From Pseudonocardia sp. CNS-004 (GTDB lineage: Bacteria; Actinomycetota; Actinomycetes; Mycobacteriales; Pseudonocardiaceae), in the NCBI GenBank assembly GCA_001942185.1, contig MKJV01000123.1:1-64000 (forward strand): 64,000 nt of DNA, read 5' to 3'. The stretch's first letter is position 1, and every line of letters starts with the position of its first letter. The notes beneath the pieces are model-generated. The model saw nothing but the letters and a program-made list of their open reading frames with translations. It ran no database searches and was not told the origin of the DNA. Below are positions 36,375-46,220 of this stretch, in pieces. The position numbers and the translations under genes are program-made.

Positions 36375-37553
36375 TCAGTGGCGCAGTCCTGCCTCCTTGA
36401 GCAGCGGCATGACCTCGTCGCCGAAGTACCTGAGCTCCTCGTTGTAGTCGATCAGACCGAAGATCATGCCCTCCATCCCCGCCTCGTTGAGTCTGCCCAG
36501 CTCCTCGGTGACCTGCTCCGGGGTGCCGACGATCGGGTAACCGCCCCAGCCGGCGATGAAGCGCTCCTGCATCTCCTTGACGGCGTGGTCGAAGGACTGG
36601 CTCGCCCCGGACCCGGCGATCTTGATGACGTTGCCGGCTGCGCCCCAGTCACCCTCGTCGACCACCTGCTGGAAGGCGCGCTTGGCCTCCTCCTCGGTGT
36701 CGCGGCAGACGACCAGGCCGTAGGTCATGACGTGGATGTCGCGCTGGTAGTCGTCGCGGGCCTTGCTCTTGACCTTGTCGGTGTAGGCCTTGATGTTCTC
36801 GAGGGTGTCGAGCGAGGCGAAGTTGATGTCGACATTGCGGGCGGAGAACTCGATGCCGGCGGGCGAGTTGCCGGCGTTGAGCAGCGCCGGGCGCGGGGCC
36901 TGGTGCGGCTTGGGGTAGGCCTCGAGCAGCTCGGCGTCGAAGTACGTGGAGTGGATGGCGAAGGAACCGGGTTCGGTCCACAGCCTGGTGGCGAAGTCGA
37001 TCCACTCCTGGCCGAAGGCGTAGCGCTCGTCGTGCTCGCGCTGCGCGCCGCCGAACATCTCCATCTCCGGCGGCACCCAACCCATCACCAGGTTGAGCGC
37101 GAATCGGCCGCCGGAGATGTGGTCGATGGTGGTGGCCTGCTTGGCTGCGACGATCGGGTGCATCGTCGGCAGGTGGCTGGTCGCGGCGACGGCGATCCGC
37201 TCGGTGGCCTCGGCGATCCCGGCCGCCCAGGTGTAGGTCTCGAAGCAGTTGCCGTTGAAGTTGGTGGACCCGCCGAAGCCCTTCCAGCGGGCCACCGGCA
37301 CCATCACGTCGAACCCGAGCCGGTCGGCGCGCTGCGCGATCTCCTTGGTGTGCGCCCAGGTGATCTCGTAGGTCGACGGGGCGTGGCTCATGATCAGCCC
37401 GTACGAGCAGTTCGTGCCGAACAGGCCCAGCTTCATCTTCTGGTCGCCGAACAGCGGGTTGGTCTGCCGGCGATCCTGCAGCGGCTGGGTCTCGCCGGCC
37501 GGACGCGGGTCGGTGGGGGTGAGGCCGAGGCGCTCGTTGGCGGTCACGGTCAT
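36375..37553 (-). CDS. LLM-class flavin-dependent monooxygenase
   Basis: This is a complete luciferase-like monooxygenase of 392 residues, starting at the ATG at 37553 with AAGGAGAC upstream. It shows LGLFGTNCSYGLIMS, RADRLGFDVMVPVARWKGFG, the substrate/flavin region ATSHLPTMHPIVAAKQATTI, then DHISGGRFALNLVMGW, and GTPEQVTEELGRLNEAGMEG near the end. It resembles RutA / alkanesulfonate / dimethylsulfone monooxygenases that use FMNH2 supplied by a separate flavin reductase, such as the one at 40412. It is followed by an aldehyde dehydrogenase upstream on the same strand. The substrate is not evident. Confidence 0.9.
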   Translation of the reverse strand: MTVTANERLGLTPTDPRPAGETQPLQDRRQTNPLFGDQKMKLGLFGTNCSYGLIMSHAPSTYEITWAHTKEIAQRADRLGFDVMVPVARWKGFGGSTNFNGNCFETYTWAAGIAEATERIAVAATSHLPTMHPIVAAKQATTIDHISGGRFALNLVMGWVPPEMEMFGGAQREHDERYAFGQEWIDFATRLWTEPGSFAIHSTYFDAELLEAYPKPHQAPRPALLNAGNSPAGIEFSARNVDINFASLDTLENIKAYTDKVKSKARDDYQRDIHVMTYGLVVCRDTEEEAKRAFQQVVDEGDWGAAGNVIKIAGSGASQSFDHAVKEMQERFIAGWGGYPIVGTPEQVTEELGRLNEAGMEGMIFGLIDYNEELRYFGDEVMPLLKEAGLRH

Positions 37554-37638
37554 GGGGCGTCTCCTTCGACGGGATGCGGGCAGGCGCGACCGGCCCACCC
37601 GCTCGTGCGCGGGCCGGATCGCGGGTGGAAAGGGCGGG

Positions 37639-39117
37639 TCAGCCGAGCTGGAAGGGGTCCCGGGTGCCGCCGGTCAGCTCGACGAAGACGGACTTGTTCT
37701 CGGTGTACTCGTTGACGGCGTCGATGCCGTTCTCCCGGCCGATGCCGCTGGCCCCGAAGCCGCCGAAGGGCATGTTGGGGGCGACGACCCGGTAGGCGTT
37801 GATCCACACCGTGCCGGCGCGGAGCGTGTTCGCCACGCGGTGCGCGCGGTGGACGTCCTTGGTCCACACGGCGCCGGCGAGGCCGTAGGGGGTGTCGTTG
37901 GCGAGCTCGAGGGCCTCGGCCTCGTCGGTGAACGTGTAGGCGGCCAGGACCGGCCCGAACACCTCCTCGCGGACGATGGTGTTCTCCGGGGTCACGTTCG
38001 TGACCACGGTGGGCCTGACGAACAGGCCGCCGCGCTCGGCGTCCGGCTCGCCGCCGCAGGCGAACGTGGCACCCTCGGCCGCGGCTCCCTGCAGGTAGCC
38101 GAGGACCTTCTCGTACTGCGGCTGGTTGGCGACCGGTCCCATCTCGGTCTCGGCCGCGGTCGGGTCGCCGAGCACGATGGAGTTGGCGCGCGCAACGACC
38201 TTCTCGATCAGCTCATCGTGCACGTCCGCGTGCACGATGAGCCGCGAGCCGGCCATGCAGGTTTGGCCGGTGGCGGCGAACACGCCGGCGACCAACCCGT
38301 TCGCCGCGGCGTCGAGGTCCGCGTCGGGGAACACGATCTGCGGTGACTTGCCGCCGAGCTCGAGGGTCACCCGATTGAAGTTGGCCACCGCGGCCTGGGC
38401 GACCTTGGCTCCGGTGGCGGACGAGCCGGTGAACGCGATCTTGTCGACGCCCCCGTGGGCGGACAGGGCCTCGCCGGTCGAGCGGTCCCAGCCGGTCACG
38501 ACATTGAGCACGCCGGCGGGCAGACCGGCCTCGTGGAGCACTTCGGCGAACGCCACGGTCGAGGCCGGAGCGTGCTCCGAGGGCTTGACGACCATCGTGC
38601 AACCCGCGGCCAGGGCGGGGGCGAGCTTGAAGGTCAACAACAGCAACGGCGAGTTCCACGGCGTGATGGCGCCGACGACGCCGACCGGCTCGCGGGTCGT
38701 GTAGCCGAAGTAGTGGGCGTTGACCGGGGGCACGGTGCGGCCCTCGACCTTGTCCGCCAGGCCGGAGAAGTAGTAGTACCACTGCGGCAGGGACGTGAGC
38801 TGGCCGAGCATCTCGCGCAGCAGTTTTCCGGAGTCGTTGACCTCGAGACGGGCGAGGCGCTCGGCGTGGGCGGCGATCGCGTCCCCGCACTTGCGCATGA
38901 TCGCGGCGCGCTGGAAGCCCGTCATCTGGCCCCACTCGCCCTCGAAGGCGACGCGGGCGGCTGCGACGGCGTCGTCGACGTCCTCGGGGCCGCCGTCGGC
39001 GATCCGGGCCCAGGGCCGGCCGGTGTACGGGTTGAGCGAGTCGAACGTGCGGCCCGAGTGGGCGTCGACCGACTTCCCGCCGATGAACAGCTTCAACTCC
39101 TCCAAGGGCGTCGTCAT
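37639..39117 (-). CDS. Aldehyde dehydrogenase (NAD(P)+)
   Basis: The protein is 492 residues, with the ATG at 39117 chosen for the GAAGGAGAGG ribosome site. It carries the general-base Glu in RVTLELGGKSPQIVFPDAD, the nucleophile Cys in FAATGQTCMAGSRLIV, the Rossmann segment DKIAFTGSSATGAKVAQAA and the C-terminal PFGGFGASGIGRENG. Family length is about 480-500 residues, so it is complete. It is 86 bases upstream of the LLM monooxygenase and cotranscribed. It would oxidise the aldehyde that the monooxygenase releases. AraC-type control is suggested by the divergent regulator gene at 39371. Confidence 0.93.
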   Translation of the reverse strand: MTTPLEELKLFIGGKSVDAHSGRTFDSLNPYTGRPWARIADGGPEDVDDAVAAARVAFEGEWGQMTGFQRAAIMRKCGDAIAAHAERLARLEVNDSGKLLREMLGQLTSLPQWYYYFSGLADKVEGRTVPPVNAHYFGYTTREPVGVVGAITPWNSPLLLLTFKLAPALAAGCTMVVKPSEHAPASTVAFAEVLHEAGLPAGVLNVVTGWDRSTGEALSAHGGVDKIAFTGSSATGAKVAQAAVANFNRVTLELGGKSPQIVFPDADLDAAANGLVAGVFAATGQTCMAGSRLIVHADVHDELIEKVVARANSIVLGDPTAAETEMGPVANQPQYEKVLGYLQGAAAEGATFACGGEPDAERGGLFVRPTVVTNVTPENTIVREEVFGPVLAAYTFTDEAEALELANDTPYGLAGAVWTKDVHRAHRVANTLRAGTVWINAYRVVAPNMPFGGFGASGIGRENGIDAVNEYTENKSVFVELTGGTRDPFQLG

Positions 39118-39370
39118 CGACCTCTCCTTCGTCGGGGCCCCGCCGGCCGCGGTCACGTAGCGGGTGAGACAGAGGCTATGAAGCCCGCGGCGCGCAGGGG
39201 TATCCGCGAATCGCAGATGTCGGAGCCGTTGTGTGCAACCAGGAGGGCTGACAACGGCACGGAACGGATGGACCGCTGCACTCCACGGCTACTGCGGGCC
39301 TCCCTCGACCACATAGGCTGCATGGCCTACGTGCAGGGGTCCGCACACGACGACACGAGGAGGTGTCGGC

Positions 39371-40387
39371 ATGACGCCACCCCTTCCGCCCGGTGGTCCG
39401 GACTCCCCACCCGCTCGCCTCGCCCGATACCCGGTGCTGGACACCCGCAGCCTCGAGCAGGCGCGGGACGCCGTGACCAGGGTCTATCTCGATCATGAGC
39501 TGACCGCGCCGGAGGACCAGCTCGAGATGACGTTGAACGCGACGTCCGATCGCCTCTTCACGCTGGGTTATCTCACCTACAGCTCCTGCGCGAAGCTGAT
39601 CATGCCGCCGACCGAGGACTGCTACCACGTCAACCTCACCGTCGAGGGTCGTACCGACGCCAACCGGTCCGACGGGGAACGGGCCACGACCCGCGCCCGC
39701 ACGAGTGGGATCGTGCTGCTCCCGGACCAGGAGAACACCGTTCGGTGGTCGCCGGACGCCGAGCAGCTCATCCTCAAGATTCCCCGCCGCAGTCTGGAAA
39801 CCCACCTGAGCGAGCAGCTCAATCGCCCCGTGCACGACGTGCTCGATTTCGACTTCGGCATCGACCTCACGACGCCGGCCGGGCGCACGCTGCTGTCCTC
39901 CGTCGAGTTCTTCGCCCGCGAGCTGGACCGCCCGGGTGGCCTGGCCGACATGCCGATCGCCCGCGAACAGCTCGAGGCGTTCGTGATGACCCAGCTGCTG
40001 CACACCGGCAGACACCAGTATCTCGACGACCTCGTCGCTCCCGCTGAGGCCGTGCGCCGGGGCCGGCTGGGGCCGGTCATCGACTACATGGAACAGCACG
40101 CGGACGAGCCACTCAGCCCGCAGGAGCTCGCGCGTGTGGGCTGCATGAGCGTGCGGACCCTGCACGCCACCTTCCAACAGGAGCTCTGTGAGTCCCCGAT
40201 GAGCTTCCTGCGCCGCATCCGGCTCGACCACGTCCGCGCCGAGCTGCTGCGCTGCGACCCGACCCAGACCCGCATCGTCGACGTCGCGATGCGGTGGGGC
40301 TTCATCCACCAGAGCCGTTTCGCCCAGCAGTACAAGGAACGCTTCGGCGAGCTCCCCCGCGAGACGCTGCGCGAGGGAGCCGGTTGA
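39371..40387 (+). CDS. AraC-family transcriptional regulator
   Basis: The protein is 338 residues, divergent from the aldehyde dehydrogenase / LLM pair with a 253-base gap. The N-terminal two-thirds matches the AraC_binding_2 cupin-like sensor (LGYLTYSSCAKLIMPPTEDC, GIVLLPDQENTVRWS). The C-terminus has the double helix-turn-helix: EPLSPQELARVGCMSVRTLH, then SPMSFLRRIRLDHVRAELLR and VDVAMRWGFIHQSRFAQQYK with FGELP. Regulators of this type usually activate adjacent catabolic operons, which fits the divergent arrangement. Confidence 0.92.
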   Translation: MTPPLPPGGPDSPPARLARYPVLDTRSLEQARDAVTRVYLDHELTAPEDQLEMTLNATSDRLFTLGYLTYSSCAKLIMPPTEDCYHVNLTVEGRTDANRSDGERATTRARTSGIVLLPDQENTVRWSPDAEQLILKIPRRSLETHLSEQLNRPVHDVLDFDFGIDLTTPAGRTLLSSVEFFARELDRPGGLADMPIAREQLEAFVMTQLLHTGRHQYLDDLVAPAEAVRRGRLGPVIDYMEQHADEPLSPQELARVGCMSVRTLHATFQQELCESPMSFLRRIRLDHVRAELLRCDPTQTRIVDVAMRWGFIHQSRFAQQYKERFGELPRETLREGAG

Positions 40388-40411
40388 CGTTCCGGTCAGC
40401 TGCCTCTGGGG

Positions 40412-40917
40412 TCAGCTGCCTGTGGTGATGCCGTACGCGCCTCGGTGGAAGAGCAGCGGGGCACGGGTACCGTCCGAACCCAGCTGCCGGACGCGGCCGA
40501 CGACGATGGTGTGGTCCCTCCGGGGAACTCGTGTTCGAGGGTGCAGTCGATCCAGGCCGACACCCCCTCCAACAGCGGCGCTCCTGACGGGGCGGGCTCC
40601 CAGGCGACGCCGGCGAACTTGTCCGTCCCCGACCGGGCGAACGCGGCGCTGATCTCGGCGTGGTGGTCGGCCAGGACGTTGACGCAGAACGTGCTGACCG
40701 CACGGATCCGAGGCCACGTCGAGGACGTGCGGGCGGGGGAGAAGGACACGAGCGGCGGCTCCAGGGAAAGGGCGTTGAAGGACTGGCAGGTGAAACCGGC
40801 CGGCCCGTCCTCGGTCACCGCGGTCACCACGACCACGCCGGAGGCGAAGTGCCCCAGGACCTCGCGCATCCGGCCGCTCTCGACCGGAGGTGCCGCTGTG
40901 TATGTCCTGCCATTCAT
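40412..40917 (-). CDS. Flavin reductase (FMN-dependent, short-chain), frameshifted near the end
   Basis: The protein is about 168 residues. Family features are MREVLGHFASGVVVVTAVTE, then GFTCQSFNALSLEPPLVSFS, FCVNVLADHHAEISAAFA and LEHEFPGG. This is the HpaC/NtaB-like fold that makes FMNH2 or FADH2 for two-component monooxygenases. Near 40520 the frame breaks. The correct continuation is DHTIVVGRVRQLG, ending LLFHRGAYGITTGS at 40412; one base is missing. It is a plausible reductant partner for the LLM monooxygenase at 36375, although the AraC gene separates them. Confidence 0.88.
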
Positions 40918-41073
40918 GGCGGGTCACGCTAGGACTGCCCGCGGGCGCTCGATATCCGCTTACTGCCGCGCTCATATCCTCGTGACGAAGCTGCGTCCGT
41001 GGCCTGCGCTCGCCGGATATTTCTCGACCGGCAACGGATACCACGCCGAAAGCCGGACTCCTAGCGTTTCGGT

Positions 41074-42320
41074 GTGCTCAACGAGGACCACTCCACGACC
41101 GTGTCCCCACCCGGCGCCCTCGCCGGCATTCGTGTCCTGGAGCTGGGCACGCTGATCGCCGGTCCGTTCTGCGGACGGTTGCTCGCCGATCATGGCGCCG
41201 ACGTCATCAAGATCGAGGCACCCGATCGACCCGACCCGCTGCGGGTGTGGGGGCAGGCCGAGGAAGACGAGCACCACTTCTTCTGGACCGTGCACGCGCG
41301 CAACAAGCGCTGCATCACCCTCGACCTGCGCCGAGACGACGGCCGCGAGCTCTTCCTCGACCTGGTCGCGACCGCCGATGTCGTGGTGGAGAGCTTCCGC
41401 CCCGGCACCCTCGAGCGGTGGGGGCTGGGCTACGGCGAGCTTTCCGCACGCAATCCGCGGCTCGTGCTGGCCCGGGTGTCCGGGTACGGGCAGACCGGCC
41501 CGCACGCCACGCGTCCCGGGTACGCCTCGGTGGCCGAGGCGGTGGGCGGGATCCGGCACCTCAACGGCTTCCCCGGCGGCCCGCCGCCGCGCGCGGCGCT
41601 GTCGCTCGGGGACTCGCTCGGCGGAATGTTCGCGGTGCAGGGGGTGCTGACCGCCCTCTACGCGCGAGGACAGCGCGGCGGGCCGTACGAGGGCCGCGGG
41701 CAGATCGTCGATGTGGCCCTCGCCGAGGCGTGCCTGGCCATGACCGAATCCGTCATCTCCGACTACGACGCCACGGGGCTGATCAGGCAGCCATCGGGAA
41801 CGAGGCTGGACAAGCTCGCCCCGTCGAACCTCTACCGCTGCGCCGACGACCGCTGGCTGATCATCGCCGCCAACCAGGACACCGTGTTCGCACGGCTGTG
41901 CGAGGCGATGCAGCGCGAGGACCTGATCACCGATCCGCGCTTCGCCACCCACGTGGCCCGCGGGGACCACCAGGACGAGATCGACGCCATCGTCGCCGAC
42001 TGGGCGGCCGGCTACGACGCGGACACCCTCACGAAGCTCCTGGAGAACGCGGGCGTCGTGGTCGGCCCGGTCGACACGGTGGCCGAGATCGTGCAGAACC
42101 CGCAGTTCCAGGCCCGGGACATGCTCGTCCCGCACTACGACCACGCGGTCGAGCGCGACGTCCTCGGGCCCGGGGTCATGCCGGTGCTCGGCGGCACCCG
42201 GGGTCCGTGCGGTGGGCGGGGCCACCCAGGCCGGGCACGCACAACGTCGACGTCTACACGGGTCTGCTCGGTCTCAGCGACATCCGGATCGCCGAGTTGA
42301 CCGCTGCAGGCGTCATCTGA
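41074..42320 (+). CDS. CaiB/BaiF-family CoA-transferase (class III), frameshifted near the end
   Basis: The protein is about 415 residues from the GTG at 41074. It shows IRVLELGTLIAGPFCGRLLA, GADVIKIEAPDRPDPLR, RCITLDLRRDDGREL, VVVESFRPGTLERWGLGYGE and the catalytic Asp region AALSLGDSLGGMFAVQGVL. Class III transferases move CoA between carboxylates without a free intermediate. Near 42198 the frame breaks, and the correct end (GSVRWAGPPRPGTHNVDVYT) lies one frame over; one base is missing. It is immediately followed by an HMG-CoA-lyase-like gene (spacing 6), so the pair probably activates and cleaves a branched dicarboxylic acid. Confidence 0.9.
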
Positions 42321-42326
42321 GGGAGA

Positions 42327-43249
42327 ATGACGATGCTGTCCCTTCCCCACGCCGTCGACCTGCGCGAAGTCGGACTGCGCGACGGCCTGCAGCTCGAGGC
42401 CCCCATCCCGCTCGTGGCGAAGCTGGAGATCCTCGAGGCGGTCGCTGCGACCGGGGTCCGGCGGGTCGAGGTCACGTCTTTCGTCTCGCCGAAGGCCGTA
42501 CCCGCGCTCGCGGACGCGGAGCAGTTGGTGGCCGAGCTGGATCGGTGGCCGGATCTGCATTTCTCGGCCCTCGTCGCCGGCTTCGGCGGAGCTCGACGGG
42601 CCGTTGCCGCGGGCATGGCGAACCTCGAATACGTGATCTCGGCCTCGGACGAGCACAGCCTCGCCAACGCCCGACGCACGAGCGACGAGGCCGTCGCCGC
42701 GGTCGCGGACATCGCCGGCCTCGCGCACGGCGCCGACGGTCGCCTCGAGGTGATCATCGCCGTCGCGTGGGACTGTCCGTTCGACGGGCGCACGCCGGTG
42801 CAGCGCACCGTCGAGATCGCCCGCCGCGCGGTCGACCTCGGCGCGACCAGCTCTGTCTCGGCGACACGATCGGCACGACGGTGCCCGGGCGGGTCGTCGA
42901 ACTCCTCGACGCGGTGCGGGCGGCGGTGCCGGGCGTTGACGTGGGCGTGCACTTCCACAACACCCGCGGAGCGGGGATCGCCTGCGTGCTCGCCGCCGTC
43001 CAGGCCGGGGTGACGCAGATCGACGCCTCGATCGGCGGTCTCGGGGGATGCCCCTTCGCGCCAGGGGCGAGCGGCAACATCGCCACCGAGGAGGTGGTCT
43101 ACCTCCTCGAGGAGTCCGGCGTGTGCACCGGGCTCGACCTCGACCGGGTTCTGGCCGCAGCCGGGATCGTCGAGCGGGTCGTCGGGCACGGCCTTTCCAG
43201 CAACTTCTTCCGCGCCGGCGGGCCGAATCGCCCCCGCGGCCCGGCCTGA
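42327..43249 (+). CDS. Hydroxymethylglutaryl-CoA lyase-like enzyme, frameshifted
   Basis: Complete at about 307 residues if the break is repaired. The HMGL TIM-barrel signature is LREVGLRDGLQLEAPIPL, followed by VEVTSFVSPKAVPALADAEQ, a metal-binding VGVHFHNTRGAGIACVLAAV and the active-site GGLGGCPFAPGASGNIATEE containing the catalytic Cys. The frame changes near 42844 (AVDLGA to QLCLGDTIGTTVPG), one base missing. It cleaves 3-hydroxy-3-methylglutaryl-CoA or a related 3-hydroxyacyl-CoA to acetyl-CoA (or pyruvate) and a ketone. The upstream CoA-transferase could supply its substrate. No acyl-CoA dehydrogenase or hydratase specific to leucine breakdown is nearby, so a different substrate is likely. 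Confidence 0.88.
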
Positions 43250-43279
43250 AGGACGACATCCGACGACGAGGAGCTGATC

Positions 43280-44547
43280 ATGAACAGCGCCCATCACCCC
43301 GTGTCCAGGGTCTCCGGCCTGCCCTCGACCCTCGCCGTGCAGCGCGCGGTCGCCGCGCTGGCCGCAGGACGGATGGTGATCGTGACCGACGACGCGGACC
43401 GCGAGGACGAGGGTGATCTGATCCTCCCGGCGGACACCGCCACGGCGGAGCAGATCGCCTTCGTCGTCCGGCACAGCACCGGGATCCTGTGCGCCCCGAT
43501 GCCGGCGGACCGGGTGGCCGCACTGGCCCTGCCGCAGATGGTCATCGACAACACCGACGCCCATGGCACGGCATTCACCGTGACCGTCGACCACCGCGAC
43601 GCCGGTACCGGTGTCGCGGCCGCCGACCGCGCCCGCACGCTCCGCGCGCTCGCCCACCCGGCCACCCGCCCTGGGGACCTGCGCCGACCAGGGCACGTGT
43701 TCCCGCTGCGCGCCCGTGATGGCGGGGTGCTGGTCCGTGCCGGGCACACCGAGGCCGCGGTGGACCTGCTCCGGCTGGCGGGACGTGAGCCCGTCGGGGT
43801 GATCGGGGAGATCGTCGACGCGGACGGGACGATGGCGCGCGGTGAGCGGCTGCGGGCCTTCGCTGCCGAGCACGATCTCCCGGCCCTCGCGATCGCCGAT
43901 CTGGTGCGCTACCGGCGTGCGACCGAGCAGCTCGTCGAGCACGTCGCGACCGCGGCCATGCCGACGGTGTTCGGCGACTTCCGCGCCGTCGCCTACCGCA
44001 GCACCACGGACGGCATCGAGCACCTTGCGCTGGTGTACGGCGACGCGGCGGCGGCGAGTCGACGTGAGCAAGGTGCGCTGGTGCGGGTGCACAGCGAGTG
44101 CCTGACCGGCGACATCATCGGCTCGTTGCGCTGCGACTGCGGCGCCCAGCTGGAACAGGCCCTGCACGCGATCGCGGCCGAGGGCGCGGGCGCGTGGTCT
44201 ACTTGCGCGGGCACGAAGGCCGCGGGATCGGGCTTGCCCACAAGATCCGCGCCTACGCGCTGCAGGAGAACGGGCTCGACACCGTCGACGCGAACACCGC
44301 CCAGGGCCTGCCGGTCGACTCACGCTCCTACGGGACCGGCGCGCAGATCCTCGCCGACCTCGGCATCACCCGCCTGCGACTGCTCACCAACAACCCGGAC
44401 AAGTACGGCGGGCTGGACGGCTACGGGCTCGAGATCGTCGGGCGCGTCGGCCTCACCGCCGCTCCGTCCGCGCACAACATCCGCTACCTGCGCACCAAGC
44501 AGGAGCGGATGGGACACGTGCTCACCGTCGACGAGAGAATGGCGTAG
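43280..44547 (+). CDS. ribBA: Bifunctional DHBP synthase / GTP cyclohydrolase II (RibBA), frameshifted
   Basis: The protein is about 422 residues. The N-terminal RibB half has VIVTDDADREDEGDLILPAD, VRHSTGILCAPM and RPGHVFPLRARDGGVLVRAG with HTEAAVDL. The RibA half has the zinc Cys set SECLTGDIIGSLRCDCGAQL and, after a break near 44192, VVYLRGHEGRGIGLAHKIRA, then LLTNNPDKYGGLDGYGLEIV. These are the two entry steps to riboflavin: ribulose-5-phosphate to DHBP, and GTP to the pyrimidine. One base is missing at the join. No ribC, D, E or H is adjacent, so it looks like a pathway-dedicated copy that boosts flavin for the nearby flavoenzymes. Confidence 0.92.
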
Positions 44548-44599
44548 GCCCAGCGTCTTTCAGCTCGCCGGGGGCAGCGGGTTATCAGGTGTCGGTGCG

Positions 44600-45500
44600 T
44601 GTCCCGCGCGAACCGGCGCCGGGCCACCGGCCGAGGTCGCCCCGCCGGACGCACAGCCAGGCGAGCAGGGTGCCCGCACCCCGGCACCGCGGGCCAGGAG
44701 CTCGGGCTGTTCAGCGCCCCTGGGCGCCGCTGCCGGCACTGCCGACGAACTGGCCGACACGCTGGACCTGCGTTCCCCGGGCGGTGGCCGACTTCCTCGA
44801 CGGCCTCGTCGCGCTGCGCCTGCTCGAGCGCGACCGCAGAACGAGATCAAACGTACTGGCCGGCCGATTTTCGAGGAGCTCTACGCCGACCCGGCCCGCC
44901 TCGAACGGTTCATGAACGCAATGTCCGGCATGTCAGCCGACAACTTCCACGCGCCGGCCGAGAAGCTCGATCTGTCCCGCTACAAGACCGTCTGCGACGT
45001 CGGCGGCGCCACCGGGCAGCTCTCGATCATCCTGGCGCAGCACCATCCGCACCTGCGCTACATCAGCTTCGACCTACCGGGGTGGAGCCCATCGCTCGCC
45101 GGGACATCGAGTCCGCCGGCGTCGCGGACCGGGTGCCACCGCGTCCGGCGACTTCCTCGTCGACCCGCTGCCCGAGGCGGATGCCATCGTGATGTGCATG
45201 ATCCTTCGCGACTGGAACCTCGACCGGAAGCTGCACCTCATCCGCGCGGCATACCGGGCTCCGCCGTCGGGCGGCGTGCTGGTCGCCCGTCGAGGACATC
45301 ATCGACGACGACCGCCGTGAGATCGTGTTCGGGCTGATGAACGTTCGGGGCGTTGCCGGGCAGCGACGGTGGACGTCGACGCGTTCCGCGCCGTCTGGTG
45401 GCTGATGGGGGATGGTCGGCGACGCGGACGAGCGAGACCCGTTTGCGGTGCCGCACTTGGCGGGCTTCGAACGCTACCGAGGGTGTGGGTACACCCTCGA
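44600..45500 (+). pseudogene. SAM-dependent O-methyltransferase (ASMT-like), many frame breaks
   Basis: Pieces in all three frames assemble into one methyltransferase: a winged-helix dimerisation part (RAVADFLDGLVALRLLERD), then FEELYADPARLERFMNAMSG, the SAM site KTVCDVGGATGQLSIILAQH, LRYISFDLP, EPIARRDIESAGVADRV and ADAIVMCMILRDWNLDRKLH, and IIDDDRREIVFGLM. Frames change at least five times, far more often than in neighbouring genes. Either it is genuinely decayed or this stretch is of especially poor quality. An O-methyltransferase next to an O-demethylation cluster is notable; the acetylserotonin-OMT family methylates phenolic or small hydroxylated compounds. Confidence 0.65.
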
Positions 45501-45612
45501 TCGATCGGGTCCGGATTGACGTGCGAAATGAGGATCAGCTCGTTGCACTGCTCGGCGGTACTCGGGGAGGATCACCGGCATCGATATGGCCATCCGTCTC
45601 CGGAAGGACTCG

Positions 45613-45996
45613 ATGACTACGCCCGATGACCTCCTGTACCACGAGCGGCACGACTGGGTCCGTGCGTCCGGAGGAACGCTCACCATCGGGGTGACCCACT
45701 TCGCCGCGGACTTGCCCGGTGGCATCGTCGCCGTCCAGTTGCCTGCGGTCGGTGACACCGTCACCGCCGGTGAGGTTTGTGGCGAGATCGAATCGGCCTA
45801 CGTGGTCTGCGACTTCGTTGCACCCGTCAGCGGCACGGTCACCGAGATCAACACGAGCCTCGGCATCGATCCGGCGGTCGTGGGAGTCGACCCTTACGGC
45901 CAGGGATGGTTGTTCCGGGTTGCTGGGACGCTCGACGCGCACGCCCCTGGCCTGCTCGACGCTGGCGCCTACCGTCAGCAGATTGGCGAGGAGTGA
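45613..45996 (+). CDS. Glycine-cleavage H-protein-like protein lacking the lipoyl lysine
   Basis: The 127-residue protein starts at the ATG at 45613 with GGAAGGACT upstream. The H-protein fold is clear: YHERHDWVRASGGTLTIGVT, then FAADLPGGIVAVQLPAVGDT, VTAGEVCGEIES, VAPVSGTVTEINTSLGIDP, and VDPYGQGWLFRV. In a true H protein the hairpin after the ES reads ESxKAVSD with the lipoylated Lys; here it is ESAYVVCDF, with Tyr at that position. It therefore cannot carry lipoate in the usual way. No GcvP or GcvT is adjacent, although a GcvT-fold O-demethylase (LigM-like) lies at 59349. A structural or binding role, perhaps in C1 transfer, is a guess. Confidence 0.85.
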   Translation: MTTPDDLLYHERHDWVRASGGTLTIGVTHFAADLPGGIVAVQLPAVGDTVTAGEVCGEIESAYVVCDFVAPVSGTVTEINTSLGIDPAVVGVDPYGQGWLFRVAGTLDAHAPGLLDAGAYRQQIGEE

Positions 45997-46220
45997 CTCA
46001 GCCTCGATCCGGCGACGAGCTCCGTGCGGTTGTTGATCTTTCCTGCGCGTCCGGGCGCCATGTCGCCGACGCGCGCTCCTGTGAGGCCTACATCCGGCTC
46101 CCGGAGTCCCCGGCCTTCGGCGGTGTGCGGCAAAGCGGTTGACCCAGGCCGATCCGCGCCCGCCTGCCGTGCCGGCAACGCGACGACGAGCGGTCGCGAC
46201 CCATCGGCCGGCTACCGCTC

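Noticed and set aside
36378..37715. A 445-codon open frame on the plus strand
   Set aside because: It is antisense to the intact LLM monooxygenase, whose motifs and ribosome site are clear. No recognisable protein is encoded.
42254..44323. A 689-codon open frame on the minus strand
   Set aside because: It is antisense to the HMG-CoA lyase-like and RibBA genes, which have unmistakable family motifs. Long antisense frames are expected at this GC content, and its sequence is Arg/Gly/Pro-rich with no domain.
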